This document shows, piece by piece, positions 4,831 through 5,787 of a stretch of DNA of 5,787 bases. This DNA is from Smithellaceae bacterium (lineage in GTDB: Bacteria > Desulfobacterota > Syntrophia > Syntrophales > Smithellaceae). Below the pieces are notes generated by a model, which was not told the origin of the DNA, did not search any database, and was given only the letters and a program-made list of their open reading frames with translations. Both the position numbers and the translations under genes were made by a program. The DNA lies in contig JAQVLL010000147.1 in assembly GCA_028704195.1 (NCBI GenBank), positions 1-5,787 of the forward strand, given 5' to 3'. Position 1 is the first letter of the stretch. Each line of letters begins with the position of its first letter.

Positions 4831-5787
4831 TCACGAGCTAAATTTTATTTTGTCAACATCGTATACTTCACCGTTTTTGATGACCATCTGCGGTTTGCGG
4901 CAAGTTTCGATTTTTATCAGCGGATTTTCATGCAGAATCGTCAGATCCGCATATTTCCCCACCTCTACAGAGCCGATCTTATCGGCTATTCCGATGATTT
5001 TTGCGTTGTTGATCGTGGCGCATTGCAGGACTTCGGCGTTTGTAAATCCAATGCGTCCCAGCATCTCCATTTCACGCCACAATGTCCCGTGATAATCTAG
5101 AGGAACTCCGGCATCCGTACCGCAGCCAATCAAAATGCCCTGATCTTTCATGGCCATTAAATTTCTTGGGCCAACCAGCAGGATATTGAAGTAGATTTCA
5201 GGATTGGCCATATACTTGCCTTTTTGGTACAAGTGATCCAAGCCGTATTTTCGATAGGTTTTCAGATAAGCGACATTACGTTCATGAATGGATTTTTCCG
5301 TGTAATCATCCGATAAAGAGTTGAGGTATTCCTGCCGGATCTTCATTTCCCGGTCAATGAAATCGGTACGGTATTTTTCAGGCCTTTCCTCGTACGCTTC
5401 CTCAGCGGCCAGCATCTGCCCGATAATCATGGTTGGAACAATGGCTATCTTCTTTTTAGCCATGGCGGCTGCTTCCTTTTCGGTCAGCACCGCATCGGCA
5501 ATGGAATGTTCCATCGAGCTGATGCCTCTTTGCAGGGCACGGTCAAACCCGAATTTGGTATGAACATGTCCGGAGGTCGCCAGATTGTTTTTTTGCGCAA
5601 AGTCAAATATCATGTTTAAGTGTTCATCCGTGTACACGGGAATCTCTGACTTTCCGGCCAGGCAGGATTTTTTGTCCATGGTCAGTTTAATAAACGAAGC
5701 ACCCCGGGAGCTGTTTTGACGCATTTTTTCTGCCAGGTCTTTGGTTTCTTTGAACCATAAATTCATATCGCCGGTCAGCGCCGCACC
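4831..5787 (-). CDS. Amidohydrolase-superfamily protein, N-terminus beyond the window
   Basis: The minus-strand frame stays open to the right edge (GAALTGD precedes the first visible ATG at 5766), so this is the C-terminal 318 residues of a longer protein. Numbered from that internal Met, it has FIKL with K27 as the likely carboxylated metal-bridging lysine. GHVHT at 67-70 and SMEHS (H87) follow with the 20-residue spacing usual in imidazolonepropionase/prolidase-like amidohydrolases. GTDAG holds D218, the expected catalytic aspartate. The typical C-terminal pattern follows: ATINNAKIIGIADKIGSVEVGKYADL, then VIKNGEVY closing the small beta domain. The missing N-terminus should hold the HxH metal motif and any signal peptide. 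The region between H87 and D218 is long, charged and helical (about 118-195). Substrate cannot be assigned; a cyclic amide, dipeptide or similar is plausible for the family. No terminator is evident downstream. Confidence 0.88.
   Translation of the reverse strand, partial: GAALTGDMNLWFKETKDLAEKMRQNSSRGASFIKLTMDKKSCLAGKSEIPVYTDEHLNMIFDFAQKNNLATSGHVHTKFGFDRALQRGISSMEHSIADAVLTEKEAAAMAKKKIAIVPTMIIGQMLAAEEAYEERPEKYRTDFIDREMKIRQEYLNSLSDDYTEKSIHERNVAYLKTYRKYGLDHLYQKGKYMANPEIYFNILLVGPRNLMAMKDQGILIGCGTDAGVPLDYHGTLWREMEMLGRIGFTNAEVLQCATINNAKIIGIADKIGSVEVGKYADLTILHENPLIKIETCRKPQMVIKNGEVYDVDKIKFSS

Noticed and set aside
4822..5100. 92-codon plus-strand open frame opposite the amidohydrolase
   Set aside because: It is antisense to the conserved C-terminal part of the amidohydrolase and has no independent support.

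Overview
The window looks like an ordinary bacterial chromosome segment of moderate GC. A Gram-negative host is likely, because there is a diderm-style lipoprotein, a YpfJ-type metallopeptidase and a YgaU/Kbp-like LysM protein. The REP-like palindromes (CGTCATT..CGG / CCGGAATCCAG type) and the character of the MnmG sequence suggest a deltaproteobacterium (Desulfobacterota, possibly Syntrophales-like). That placement is inferred from pattern memory and has not been tested.

Layout from left to right: (1) a 153-base leader with a possible terminator of an upstream gene; (2) complete mnmG (gidA), the FAD enzyme of tRNA wobble-uridine modification, probably starting at GTG 154; (3) a 318-base spacer whose right half carries a textbook sigma70 promoter (TTGACA-17-TATACT) and a small leader hairpin; (4) a membrane-anchored HEIGH zinc metallopeptidase of the YpfJ/PF04228 family; (5) a spacer with a terminator; (6) a 69-residue stand-alone LysM protein resembling the C-terminal half of the potassium-binding protein Kbp/YgaU; (7) a promoter and a 206-residue Ala/Lys-rich helical lipoprotein, closed by a very strong intrinsic terminator; (8) about 410 bases of non-coding DNA made of a hairpin cluster and a composite three-unit REP-like element bounded by 12-base inverted repeats; (9) on the minus strand, the C-terminal part of an amidohydrolase that runs off the right edge.

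The genes do not form one obvious pathway. The four plus-strand genes appear to be mostly separate transcription units, each with its own promoter or terminator signals. The metallopeptidase, LysM protein and lipoprotein could all serve envelope or stress housekeeping, but that is only suggested by their families. The repeat cluster sits between the convergent 3' ends of the lipoprotein and amidohydrolase genes, the usual place for REP/BIME-type elements.

I see no CRISPR array, tRNA, rRNA, transposase gene, phage gene or clear new multi-gene system. The least ordinary parts are the composite palindromic element at 4607-4763, the neighbouring hairpin cluster, the BON-less LysM protein and the internally duplicated lipoprotein.
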